Position numbers and translations under genes: made by a program
In this document: piece by piece, positions 7,769 to 15,288 of the stretch
Layout: each line of letters opens with the position of its first letter
Position numbering within the stretch: the stretch's first letter is position 1
From: Chryseobacterium flavum
GTDB taxonomy: Bacteria; Bacteroidota; Bacteroidia; Flavobacteriales; Weeksellaceae
Direction of reading: 5' to 3'
DNA: 50,028 bases
NCBI RefSeq assembly: GCF_003385595.1
Contig: NZ_QNUE01000024.1
Span: 1-50,028 of the forward strand
The notes under the pieces: model-generated
The model's database searches: none
Seen by the model: the letters and a program-made list of their open reading frames with translations, nothing else
What the model was told of the DNA's origin: nothing

Positions 7769-8668
7769 TTATTTATTACAGGCAGATTCTCTGGCAATAA
7801 TTCCGATCCGGCCATTGATTTCAATGGGTCTGAAATGTTTCTTTTTAAACTCAGACGGAGTTTCACCGGTATGCTGTTTAAATAATTTATTAAAATAGGA
7901 AAGGCTTTCAAAACCTACCTGAAAGCAAACCTCAGTGACAGAATAATCTTTCAGCAGAAATATCTTGGCCTGATTAATCCTGTAATTATTAACAAAATCT
8001 GTAAAGGTCATATTCGTTTGTTTTTTAAAATACCGGCAAAAGGCGGGAGTACTCAGACTTACAATTTCAGCAATCACATTCACATTTGGTTTTTTATCAT
8101 AATTTTCATGGATATAATCATAGATTGTACCCATTCTGATTTTATCATTTAAAAACCATTTGATCCGGGTATCTTCTTTGTTGAGTTCTATTACTTCTGT
8201 AGAATCGGAGAGGGTTTTCAAAATTTCAATTAAGCCTATTAATGATAGAAAAGGGTCTTTTTCTTTCATCAGGTGAAGTTTTTCTACAACCTTTTTTTTA
8301 GTTTCACCATAAAAAGATAATCCAAGATAAGATTTCTCCAATAGTTTTCTTATGTTCTCAAATTCAGGAACCGGAAAAATGATGTCCTGGAGAAAATTCT
8401 CCCGCATTTGCAATACCAGCTGCCTGCATTCGGTCTGAATACCATAGTCAAAATTTAAATGAGGAACATTGGACCCGATAAGTAGCAGGTCACTCTCTGT
8501 AAAACCGGAAATGTCTTTTCCTACATGACGGATTCCATTTACAGCCTCCACATATACCAATTCTATTTCCGGATGATAATGCCAGAAAAAACAATTTTTT
8601 AGAGAAGGAGCGAAAAGTTTAAATGATTTTCCTTTTTCAAATTCAATAATTTCTTTCTGGATTTTCAT
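7769..8668 (-). CDS. AraC-family transcriptional regulator with N-terminal cupin domain
   Basis: A 299-residue regulator: an AraC-type cupin sensor domain (about residues 1-150; 'FFWHYHPEIELVYVE', 'DLLLIGSNVPH') and a C-terminal AraC DNA-binding domain (about 195-290; 'IAEIVSLSTPAFCRYFKKQ', 'EVCFQVGFESLSYFNKLFK', 'TPSEFKKK'). It is divergent from the MFS transporter at 8843 across 174 bp holding an imperfect palindrome, so it probably controls that transporter and itself. The ligand is unknown; in Bacteroidota such cupin regulators often sense sugars or aromatic compounds. Confidence 0.9.
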   Translation of the reverse strand: MKIQKEIIEFEKGKSFKLFAPSLKNCFFWHYHPEIELVYVEAVNGIRHVGKDISGFTESDLLLIGSNVPHLNFDYGIQTECRQLVLQMRENFLQDIIFPVPEFENIRKLLEKSYLGLSFYGETKKKVVEKLHLMKEKDPFLSLIGLIEILKTLSDSTEVIELNKEDTRIKWFLNDKIRMGTIYDYIHENYDKKPNVNVIAEIVSLSTPAFCRYFKKQTNMTFTDFVNNYRINQAKIFLLKDYSVTEVCFQVGFESLSYFNKLFKQHTGETPSEFKKKHFRPIEINGRIGIIARESACNK

Positions 8669-8686
8669 TTTGTTCTGGTTTGATTG

Positions 8687-8710
8687 TTTGTTAAATTAAA
8701 ATTAAACAAA
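8687..8710. promoter_or_regulatory. Imperfect 24-bp palindrome, candidate operator
   Basis: Outer arms TTTGTT (8687-8692) and AACAAA (8705-8710) pair perfectly and most of the AT-rich centre also matches its reverse complement. It lies in the AraC/MFS divergent promoter region, 19 bp upstream of the regulator start. Confidence 0.35.
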
Positions 8711-8842
8711 AAGGTTAATACGGAGCAAATTTTTATCATTTTAAGAGAAGTGAAATTCAATCTTTCTTTCGAATTTTGCACTTTCAAATAAAGACGATGA
8801 TTTTCATCTTCTTAAAGGCTAATTTCAGAAAAAGAACATACA

Positions 8843-10036
8843 ATGAAGATTGATAAAAGGATAATCCCGCTGGCAATAGGGGGACTTGGAATAGGAACAA
8901 CAGAGTTTACCGTCATGGGACTTCTTCCTGATATTGCAAAAACGTTACAGATTACGATTCCCCAGGCCGGACATTTAATTTCGGCATATGCTATGGGAGT
9001 AGTTATCGGAGCCCCTATTCTTATCGGGTATTCGGTTAAATTCCCGCCCAAGAAAGTTCTGATAGCATTTATGATTCTGTTTACTTTATTCAACGGGCTT
9101 TCTGCTATTGCCCCGAATTATTCGACAATGCTCATTATAAGGTTTATGTCAGGGCTTCCCCATGGAGCATTTTTTGGAGTAGGAACTGTAGTTGCTTCTA
9201 AAATGGCAGGAAAAGGAAAAGAAGCATTTTATATATCTATGATGTTTACTGGACTTACCGTTGCTAATCTTGCTATGGTTCCCCTGGTAACCTATATTGG
9301 TCATACATTCCATTGGAGGTTATACTTTGCAATTGTTGCAGTAATAGGAGTTTTGGCCCTGTTGTTTTTAAAATTATGGCTTCCTGCAATAGAAACCAAT
9401 CAGAATACACATTTTTTAGAAGAAATGAAATTCTTAAAAAATAAACAATCGTGGCTGGTACTGGCCATTACGGCAATCGGGTTTGGCGGACTTTTCACAT
9501 GGTTAAGCTATATTACTCCTCTAATGACCGTTGTTTCAGGAGTACAAAGCAGTCAGATGGCCTATGTTATGGTTCTTGCAGGAGCAGGAATGGTGGTGGG
9601 TAATCTGGTAGGGGGTATAGTTTCGGATAAACTCGGTCCGGAAAAAACATGTGTGCTTCTTATCTTTCTGATGATGATTTCTTTAACAGGAGTATTTTTC
9701 CTTTCCGAACATCAGAATATTGCATTTATCCTGACTTTCATGTGTGGAGCATTGTCAATGTCTATTGCTCCGCCGATCAATATCATGATGATGAAAGCAG
9801 CCCCTAAAAGTGAAATGATGGCTGCTGCTTTTATGCAGGCGGGTTTTAATATTGCGAATGCAATGGGGGCATTCCTTGGAGGAATTCCTCTGGAATATGG
9901 TTTACCCTTCAATTATCCTTCTCTGGTGGGAGTAGGAATGACCTTTATAGGGCTGGTCATAAGCATAAGATATATGTACCTGTATGGAGCATCAGAAGAA
10001 GAGGCTGTTGCAGAATGTATTTCATGTGATAAATAA
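8843..10036 (+). CDS. MFS transporter, DHA1/AraJ-like
   Basis: A 397-residue inner-membrane transporter with about twelve hydrophobic helices. The N-terminal 'GGLGIGTTEFTVMGLLPDIA' and 'SGLPHGAFFGVGTVVASKMA' are typical of the AraJ / YdhP / arabinose-efflux-like branch of DHA1 drug:H+ antiporters. Most characterised relatives export sugars or small drugs, but the substrate here cannot be read. It is divergent from an AraC-family regulator that probably controls it. A short hairpin sits in its leader at 8791-8813. Confidence 0.9.
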   Translation: MKIDKRIIPLAIGGLGIGTTEFTVMGLLPDIAKTLQITIPQAGHLISAYAMGVVIGAPILIGYSVKFPPKKVLIAFMILFTLFNGLSAIAPNYSTMLIIRFMSGLPHGAFFGVGTVVASKMAGKGKEAFYISMMFTGLTVANLAMVPLVTYIGHTFHWRLYFAIVAVIGVLALLFLKLWLPAIETNQNTHFLEEMKFLKNKQSWLVLAITAIGFGGLFTWLSYITPLMTVVSGVQSSQMAYVMVLAGAGMVVGNLVGGIVSDKLGPEKTCVLLIFLMMISLTGVFFLSEHQNIAFILTFMCGALSMSIAPPINIMMMKAAPKSEMMAAAFMQAGFNIANAMGAFLGGIPLEYGLPFNYPSLVGVGMTFIGLVISIRYMYLYGASEEEAVAECISCDK

Positions 10037-10081
10037 GCAAATACAGCAAAAAGATAATGTTGAAAGAATTGTAAGGACTTA

Positions 10082-10115
10082 AAAAGGGGTTGTTTCTTTT
10101 GAAACAGCCCCTTTT
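10082..10115. terminator. Bidirectional terminator between the MFS gene and the SpoIIAA-like gene
   Basis: AAAAGGGGTTGTTTC pairs with GAAACAGCCCCTTTT (one G-T) around a TTTT loop. It sits between two convergent genes, and A/T runs flank the stem so it can act on both strands. Confidence 0.8.
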
Positions 10116-10132
10116 CAGTAAGGTACCTGATT

Positions 10133-10513
10133 TTAAGCCTCTACTTCATTACCGTTTTTACACCAGTAGAGGGCATTGTATAAATTTTCCTTAGGGAAAG
10201 ACTTAAACTCTCCCGGCATCAGGACACTGAAAATGTCTGTAAAGTTTTGTACCCCTTCTTTATCTGTTACAATGGCTGTCCGGTTCCATTTGGTAAGGTT
10301 TTTTAATCCTAAAACAGCATCCTCAAGCCATGCTCCTATGGTAAACTTATCCAGATCAGTATCCAGGTACAGTAGATAATTTAGCTCTCCAAATTGATCT
10401 ACCTTCTCTTTTACACGAGGAATTACCAGTTTTTCAAAATCTTCTTTAGTCACTTCTCCTGTTGCATTGAATGCTGCAACATTCTCCGGAGCTTCTGGAA
10501 TAATTGTTATCAT
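10133..10513 (-). CDS. SpoIIAA-like (STAS-fold) protein
   Basis: A 126-residue protein starting MITIIPEAPENVAAF at 10513. An in-frame upstream ATG at 10573 would add 20 residues that look like untranslated leader, so the inner start is preferred. Features of the SpoIIAA-like / STAS-SEC14 group are visible: 'GEVTKEDFEKLVIPRVKEK', a central 'LLYLDTDLDKF' strand and 'WNRTAIVTDKEGVQ'. Relatives are small cytoplasmic proteins of unclear role, sometimes proposed to bind lipophilic ligands. It is convergent with the MFS gene and divergent from the FAD oxidoreductase. Confidence 0.8.
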   Translation of the reverse strand: MITIIPEAPENVAAFNATGEVTKEDFEKLVIPRVKEKVDQFGELNYLLYLDTDLDKFTIGAWLEDAVLGLKNLTKWNRTAIVTDKEGVQNFTDIFSVLMPGEFKSFPKENLYNALYWCKNGNEVEA

Positions 10514-10627
10514 AGTAAATATTTTATGGTGATTGGAATTAATAAAGTAACAATAATTAAACCATAAATTCATCGTAAACTGTTAAAATAGGTATAAATA
10601 TTGTTATTTTTAATGTAAAATATCAAT

Positions 10628-11833
10628 ATGGATCTTAAATCAAATGAACCTTTTTGGCTTTTAAAAAACGGACTGATTGCTACTTATCCTTCCTTAAAAA
10701 CAGATGAAGACTGTGATGTTTTAATTATAGGAGGCGGAATTACAGGAAGCCTTATTGCCCATCAAATGATAAAGGATGGCCATCAAACAATCCTCATCGA
10801 TAAACGCGAACTTTGTAATGGAAGTACCTCAGCCACCACTTCAATGCTGCAGTACGAAATAGATGTTCCTCTTTATCAATTAACCGAAATAATAGGGGAA
10901 AAAGGAGCCGTTGCCAGCTATAAAGCATGTTCAGATGCCATTGATACCATTGAAACACTTGCCCGTAAAATACGTTCCGGCGCAGGATTTAAACGTAAAA
11001 AATCGTTGTATTTCGCTTCTAAAAAGAAAGATGCGGAATGGTTAAAGAAAGAATATGAAGCCAGAAACAATGCCGGTTTTGAAGTCCATTGGCTTAATGC
11101 AGACCAGATCCTGGAAAAATTTGGATTTGAAAATACCTATGGTGGCATCTTATCAAAACAGGGTGCAAGTATTGATGCATTTCAGTTTGCCCATGAGCTG
11201 TTTAAACATAATGTAAGAAAAGGATTGAAGATCTTTGATAAAACTGAAATGAAGGAAGTGGAATATCATAAAGGTTTTAATACAATTAAAGTTGACAGCG
11301 GTTTTCAGATCAAAGCAAAAAAGATCATTTACTGCATAGGCTATGAAAGTAAAACTTTATTGAAGGAAAATTTCGTAAACCTGAAAAGTACTTATGCTGT
11401 GGTTTCTGAGGTAGATAAAGACAAGTTTAAAAACATTACAAAGACCTTGGTATGGAATACCGATGACCCTTACCTCTATATGCGGACTACTGACGATGGA
11501 AGAGTTCTGATTGGCGGTGGCGATGAAGACTTTTATGACGCTGAAAAACGGGATGGGATTCTTGATGAAAAAGAAAAAGAAATCTTAAAAAACTTAAAGA
11601 AAATAAAACCCGATTATCATTTTTATCCCGATTTTGTATGGGCTGGAACTTTCGGAGAAACAAAAGACGGATTGCCTTATATCGGCGAGCATCCAAAATT
11701 CAGAAACTCTTACTTTGTACTGGGATTTGGAGGAAACGGCATTACTTTCTCAGTGGCCGGGATGGAAATGGCTTCCCGGTTTATGAAAAATAAAAAGCAC
11801 CTGTTGTCTGAGTATTTTAAGTTTGGCAGATAG
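10628..11833 (+). CDS. FAD-dependent oxidoreductase (DAO / glycine-oxidase-like)
   Basis: A 401-residue flavoenzyme of the D-amino-acid-oxidase (DAO) family. The FAD-binding Rossmann motif 'DVLIIGGGITGSLIAHQM' sits at about residues 28-46, followed by the Glu/Asp-type end of the fold 'TILIDKRELCNGSTSATTS'. The C-terminus has 'GLPYIGEH' and 'YFVLGFGGNGITFSVAGM', where the FAD isoalloxazine is usually held. No Rieske domain follows. The substrate is unknown; relatives oxidise amino acids or amines. A decayed copy of this C-terminus lies about 330 bp downstream (12155-12250), so the locus once carried a second paralogue. Confidence 0.88.
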   Translation: MDLKSNEPFWLLKNGLIATYPSLKTDEDCDVLIIGGGITGSLIAHQMIKDGHQTILIDKRELCNGSTSATTSMLQYEIDVPLYQLTEIIGEKGAVASYKACSDAIDTIETLARKIRSGAGFKRKKSLYFASKKKDAEWLKKEYEARNNAGFEVHWLNADQILEKFGFENTYGGILSKQGASIDAFQFAHELFKHNVRKGLKIFDKTEMKEVEYHKGFNTIKVDSGFQIKAKKIIYCIGYESKTLLKENFVNLKSTYAVVSEVDKDKFKNITKTLVWNTDDPYLYMRTTDDGRVLIGGGDEDFYDAEKRDGILDEKEKEILKNLKKIKPDYHFYPDFVWAGTFGETKDGLPYIGEHPKFRNSYFVLGFGGNGITFSVAGMEMASRFMKNKKHLLSEYFKFGR

Positions 11834-11880
11834 AAAGATAGAGCATGTGGCTTCGAGTACCTCAGCCACATATCTAATTT

Positions 11881-12075
11881 TTAATCAAGTGTCTTTTCTA
11901 TTAATGTTTCACCACCTGTATGAAAAACCCAGACTATGTTGCCTTGGATATAGAAGACAAGATGTGCTTTGGAGTAAAATAACACTTGTTTCTTTAATTT
12001 AGTTTCAGGAGATTCATCCCTCTTTAATATTTATTAGATAAAGTAGGAATATGAGGAAACTTTTTACTATATCTT
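11881..12075 (-). pseudogene. Decayed minus-strand gene, C-terminal remnant of unknown family
   Basis: The minus strand shows a 49-codon open stretch (12030 down to the TAA at 11881) without a start codon. Its translation looks protein-like: 'DESPETKLKKQVLFYSKAH' then 'LVFYIQGNIVWVFHTGGE'. Two in-frame stops at 12031-12036 block it, but the other frame just upstream reads 'KKFPHIPTLSNKY', so a single frameshift near 12035 would join the parts. No start or N-terminal region is recognisable. I cannot name the family. Confidence 0.45.
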
Positions 12076-12086
12076 AAATTTGGGAG

Positions 12087-12112
12087 AAGTCGTTTCACAA
12101 CTGAAACGACTT
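12087..12112. repeat. Perfect 11-bp inverted repeat
   Basis: AAGTCGTTTCA (12087-12097) and TGAAACGACTT (12102-12112) around the tetraloop CAAC. No T tract follows on either strand, so a simple terminator is unlikely. It lies between the two gene remnants. Confidence 0.7.
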
Positions 12113-12154
12113 ACAAGCCGTGCCATTCTTTTTGATTAATTTATAAGCATTTTT

Positions 12155-12250
12155 CTTAGACTTTGCAACGATTCTTTCTCCGTAGTGGGAATTGGATGGG
12201 CTTCTTTATTTATGAAGAATAAAAAACATTCTTTATCCGGTATTTTAGAT
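12155..12250 (+). pseudogene. C-terminal remnant of a second FAD oxidoreductase
   Basis: From 12176 the frame reads 'FSVVGIGWASLFMKNKKHSL', closely matching 'FSVAGMEMASRFMKNKKHLL' at the end of the intact oxidoreductase (10628-11833). The match continues weakly upstream ('NDS' for 'NGIT', a one-codon deletion) and then disappears; the 3' side runs on past the normal end. No start and no FAD-binding region remain, so this is the stub of a deleted paralogue. Confidence 0.75.
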
Positions 12251-12483
12251 AAAATAATAGAGAATACTTGCTTGATTCTTTCTCAAATAATAATATTTAT
12301 GTAAGATAGAATATTTTTTTGTAGGCACTGAATAATAATTAAAAAGATATTTTTAAATTTTTGTAATTCGTATATTTTTATTAAGTGTTTGATAATTAGT
12401 GTTTTGCTTAAATCGTAAACGTGTTTTTACGAAATGTCAGTTATTGTTTTTACGTTTTTTTCTTATACTTCTTTAGGAGGCTT

Positions 12484-12491
12484 TAGTTTTG
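12484..12491 (+). promoter_or_regulatory. Candidate -7 box for the secreted-protein operon
   Basis: TAGTTTTG followed by C matches TAnnTTTG. If used, it gives a leader of about 285 nt before the ATG at 12782. There is no clear -33 element. Confidence 0.35.
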
Positions 12492-12536
12492 CCTTGTCAA
12501 AATTCAGACACTATACTAATGTTCTTTAGAAAATGG

Positions 12537-12576
12537 GAAACAATAAAATGGAGAAGTATTTTCCATCCGTTGTTTC
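12537..12576 (+). repeat. Nested hairpin in the leader
   Basis: Outer stem GAAACAA (12537-12543) with TTGTTTC (12570-12576); inner stem ATGGA (12548-12552) with TCCAT (12562-12566). It is the first of two foldable elements in the leader. Confidence 0.45.
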
Positions 12577-12626
12577 TGATTTTACCAATTCAAAATAAGT
12601 ACATCCTCATGTATTTATACAGACTT

Positions 12627-12728
12627 AAAGCAGGCTGTTAACGGTATATAAAAAAGTGCAGATGATGAAAAGAAGCACAGATGATGAAAAGTATACCGTT
12701 GAGTCCCTCCTCAATTATAGCCTGCTTT
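12627..12728 (+). promoter_or_regulatory. Large two-stem leader hairpin with internal 14-bp repeat and 23-codon ORF
   Basis: AAAGCAGGCT (12627-12636) pairs perfectly with AGCCTGCTTT (12719-12728), and inside it AACGGTATA (12640-12648) pairs with TATACCGTT (12692-12700). The loop holds two copies of CAGATGATGAAAAG (12659-12672 and 12678-12691, period 19). An ORF from ATG 12662 to TAA 12733 encodes 23 residues (MMKRSTDDEK... ending LLNYSLLL) and overlaps the 3' arms. This could be an attenuator with a leader peptide or a structured 5' UTR; it matches no riboswitch class I know. Confidence 0.5.
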
Positions 12729-12781
12729 TATAACTGTAAGTATGAAACAGGTTGAACCATTAAAAATAAATAATAACAAAG

Positions 12782-13504
12782 ATGAAAAAAATAATTTCGA
12801 ATCTATTCCTGATAACAGGAATTTTACTAAGTATTTCAGTATTTGGGCAGATCGGTATTGGTTCGCCAGTTCCAAGAGGAGCCCTTGATATTAACAAGAA
12901 AGATGGGGATAAGTATAGCTATGATATGGGATTGGTGCTTCCTACCAATGACACAGCTGCCAAAATTAAAAATGCAGTTCCCAACGCGTCAGTAGCCCCC
13001 GGAACAATTTTTTATGACAGTACCAAAGATTGTATAAGGCTGAGACAAATTCCGGACTGGAGTGATTGCCTGACTGCTATTGAAACAGTCCCTTCCGGTG
13101 AGGTAACAACACTGGTTTGTGGTACTCCAATCATAAGCGGGACATTTGCTGCAGAAGTAAATTCGTATGGTACTTTTACGATCAAATATACCGGAGCAAA
13201 CGGTAAATCATATCCGACGCTAAATGTGGAATCAATGTCAGTGACAGGATTAAAGGCAACACTGGCCGCAGGGTATTTTCAGACAGATGGTGAGCTTACT
13301 TTTGTGGTATCGGGAATTCCCGCTGCTGCTGGAAATGCCATATTTGTAATCATAATAGGAGGGAAAAACTGTGTGGTCATGGTACCGGTGAGTGCTAAAC
13401 CAAGTATTGCTGCTTTGAATCCTGGCAGAAACTTTAAAGCAAAAAGGATTCCTGAAGACAAAATCCTAATCATTAGAAAAGACAAAAAGAATATTTCGAT
13501 ATAA
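12782..13504 (+). CDS. Secreted protein with GIGxxxP N-terminus, short paralogue
   Basis: A 240-residue exported protein: signal peptide MKKIISNLFLITGILLSISV ending FGQ, then 'IGIGSPVPRGALDINKKDGD', a variant of the 'VGIGTxxPxxxLDI' opening common in Bacteroidota surface proteins. About residues 100-205 form one copy of a beta-rich module ('GTFAAEVNSYGTF', 'YTGANGKSYPTL', 'LTFVVSGIPAA', 'IFVIIIGGKNC') that recurs in Bacteroidota exoproteins. The first 200 residues closely parallel the next gene, but it stops after the module and ends in a basic tail, so it is a shortened paralogue. The gap to the next gene is 15 bp, indicating an operon. Confidence 0.8.
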   Translation: MKKIISNLFLITGILLSISVFGQIGIGSPVPRGALDINKKDGDKYSYDMGLVLPTNDTAAKIKNAVPNASVAPGTIFYDSTKDCIRLRQIPDWSDCLTAIETVPSGEVTTLVCGTPIISGTFAAEVNSYGTFTIKYTGANGKSYPTLNVESMSVTGLKATLAAGYFQTDGELTFVVSGIPAAAGNAIFVIIIGGKNCVVMVPVSAKPSIAALNPGRNFKAKRIPEDKILIIRKDKKNISI

Positions 13505-13519
13505 AACAAACATAAGAAA

Positions 13520-15034
13520 ATGAAAAAAATGAAAAAAAAAGTATTCCTGATTGCAGGTGTTTTATTGAGCGTTTCAATGACGTACGGCCAGGTAGGTATA
13601 GGTTCGCCTGTGCCGCGGGGCGCTTTAGACATTAACAAGAAAGACGGAGATAAATACAGCTATGATATGGGACTGGTACTTCCAACCAATGCTGCTGCAA
13701 ATAATATTAAAAATGCAGTTCCCAATAATGCTGTGGCTCCGGGAACCATTTTTTATGACAGTACAAAGGACTGTGTAAGACTGAAACAGACCGCAGACTG
13801 GAGTGACTGTATCGGGAGTGCTGAAACAGCACCTTTAGGCGTAGTTCAGACGCTGGATTGCAATAATGCCACTATAAACGGAACATTTGCCGCTAATGTA
13901 TATTCATACGGAACTTTTAAGATCCCATACACCGGAGGAAATGGCAAGTCATACCCTGCCGTGAGTGTAAACTCTTCAGGAGTGACAGGACTAACAGCAA
14001 CATTGGCCCCAGGAACCTTTGAAAACGGGAATGGGACACTGACTTTTGTAGTATCAGGGATTCCTTCCGGAGAGGGACAAGCCATATTTGTTATTTCAGT
14101 AGGAGGGCAAACCTGCCCGGTTATTGTAAATGTAGTAAACAAACCGGGTACTGGAGGAGGATCGGATTATGCGAGGATAGGATCTTATGGCTTTTTCAGT
14201 TTTTTACTTACATCTGCAGGCAATGATGTCGGCTTTAACAAGTTCACCAATCAAATGCGTCAAGCTGCTAATTATGGCCCTGCGGGGATAAAAAAGACGG
14301 AAGGGATTTTTTATACTGCTTTAGCCAGTGGTGCAGGTGTATATGATGTTTTTACTCAACAACAATCATTCAATAATCAAGGTTCAACGGTGTATACTCA
14401 GGTAAGAGATTTTGCAACCGGGAAAAAACTAAGGTCTTCTTTTGATATTCTTGAGGTTGGCCACTGGGGAGTTAATAGCTCTGTTACTCAAGAATCACAG
14501 ATTGACGGCAATGATTTTGAATTGATCAGAGATTTTGTAAAAGCAGGCGGAGTTGCTATTATTGCTTTAGATAACGGAGCAGTAGCGACTAACTTTTACC
14601 TCTATAAAACTTACCTGCTGAATAAATTTGGACTGAAGGGGAAGCTAGGTACTGGTTCTTCTTTGAAGATTTTCACCCAGTTGGCTGATGGGCATGGACA
14701 GGTAAAAGACAATTTTCCCGGTTCAGTGCAAAATTTTGGTTCAGTTTCTCAAGGAGAAGAACTGAGCAGTGGTATGAGTGCCCAAGTCGGATATAAAATG
14801 AGTGACCTTCCTGCAGGGAGCACTGTATATGCTGTTAATAAAAACTACCCTGATTATGCTATGGCTTTTACATTAGGAGGAGAATATGAAGGTAGGGTCA
14901 TCTTTGTAAATTATGGATATTTCAAGGGACCATATGCAGTAGGAACAAATTCGGATGTGGTTATAGATAGTGCACAGGAGAAATTCATGCATAACCTTAT
15001 AGCTTATGCGATGGATAAATCTAAAGGATTATAA
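13520..15034 (+). CDS. Secreted protein: GIG N-terminus, beta module and GATase-like C-terminal domain
   Basis: A 504-residue exported protein. After the signal peptide (..SVSMTYGQ) come the 'VGIGSPVPRGALDINKKDGD' opening, a linker and a beta-rich repeat module (about residues 110-208). A C-terminal domain of about 290 residues begins after the glycine linker 'GTGGGSDY'. It reads like a class-I glutamine-amidotransferase-like (ThuA/DUF4350-type) fold: 'SFDILEVGHWG', 'RDFVKAGGVAIIALDN' and a final strand-helix 'GRVIFVNYGYF ... FMHNLIAYAM'. A catalytic Cys is not evident, so it may bind rather than catalyse. A hairpin at 15098-15125 ends the operon. Confidence 0.78.
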   Translation: MKKMKKKVFLIAGVLLSVSMTYGQVGIGSPVPRGALDINKKDGDKYSYDMGLVLPTNAAANNIKNAVPNNAVAPGTIFYDSTKDCVRLKQTADWSDCIGSAETAPLGVVQTLDCNNATINGTFAANVYSYGTFKIPYTGGNGKSYPAVSVNSSGVTGLTATLAPGTFENGNGTLTFVVSGIPSGEGQAIFVISVGGQTCPVIVNVVNKPGTGGGSDYARIGSYGFFSFLLTSAGNDVGFNKFTNQMRQAANYGPAGIKKTEGIFYTALASGAGVYDVFTQQQSFNNQGSTVYTQVRDFATGKKLRSSFDILEVGHWGVNSSVTQESQIDGNDFELIRDFVKAGGVAIIALDNGAVATNFYLYKTYLLNKFGLKGKLGTGSSLKIFTQLADGHGQVKDNFPGSVQNFGSVSQGEELSSGMSAQVGYKMSDLPAGSTVYAVNKNYPDYAMAFTLGGEYEGRVIFVNYGYFKGPYAVGTNSDVVIDSAQEKFMHNLIAYAMDKSKGL

Positions 15035-15097
15035 GAAAATAAATAATCAGACTCCGGATTATGTTGAATTTTTATCCCGGAGCTTTCCATAGGAAAT

Positions 15098-15136
15098 AAG
15101 ATGTTGGGAGTTTTCCCGGCATCTTGTTTCTGTTTT
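15098..15136 (+). terminator. Terminator of the secreted-protein operon
   Basis: AAGATG (15098-15103) pairs with CATCTT (15120-15125), with an inner GGGA/TCCC stem, followed by a T-rich tract. Confidence 0.6.
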
Positions 15137-15235
15137 AATAAAGAAAAATGACATGCCCGGATCATGGATTTTGCACCTGATCTCATTATATATGTACAGA
15201 TCTTTCTGAAATTATTATAGGTATTAGTACATAAT

Positions 15236-15285
15236 GTCAAATAAAAAAGCTGGCCCTCAATTAAAAGTGAACCGGCTTTTTTTGA
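15236..15285. terminator. Terminator between convergent units (end of the VWA gene)
   Basis: GTCAAATAAAAAAGCTGG pairs with CCGGCTTTTTTTGAC with minor mismatch. It lies just past the VWA gene stop on the minus strand and carries T runs on both strands. Confidence 0.7.
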
Positions 15286-15288
15286 CAA

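Larger units (their letters stand above)
11834..12781. other. 948-bp stretch without an intact gene
   Basis: It holds a weak hairpin just after the oxidoreductase (TGTGGCT 11846-11852 with AGCCACA 11864-11870), a decayed minus-strand gene (about 11881-12075), a perfect 11-bp inverted repeat (12087-12112), a plus-strand remnant of a second oxidoreductase (about 12155-12250), a candidate -7 box (12484-12491) and a structured leader with a short ORF (12492-12781). This is a region of gene decay followed by a regulatory leader. Confidence 0.65.

Noticed and set aside
12627..12728. The leader hairpin as an insertion-sequence terminal repeat or CRISPR-like repeat
   Set aside because: There is no transposase gene, no target-site duplication and only two copies of the 14-bp internal repeat with a 5-bp gap; a leader structure is simpler.
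13846..14142. 98-codon minus-strand ORF within the second secreted-protein gene
   Set aside because: Antisense shadow of the beta module; a similar shadow occurs opposite the first paralogue because the sequence is duplicated.
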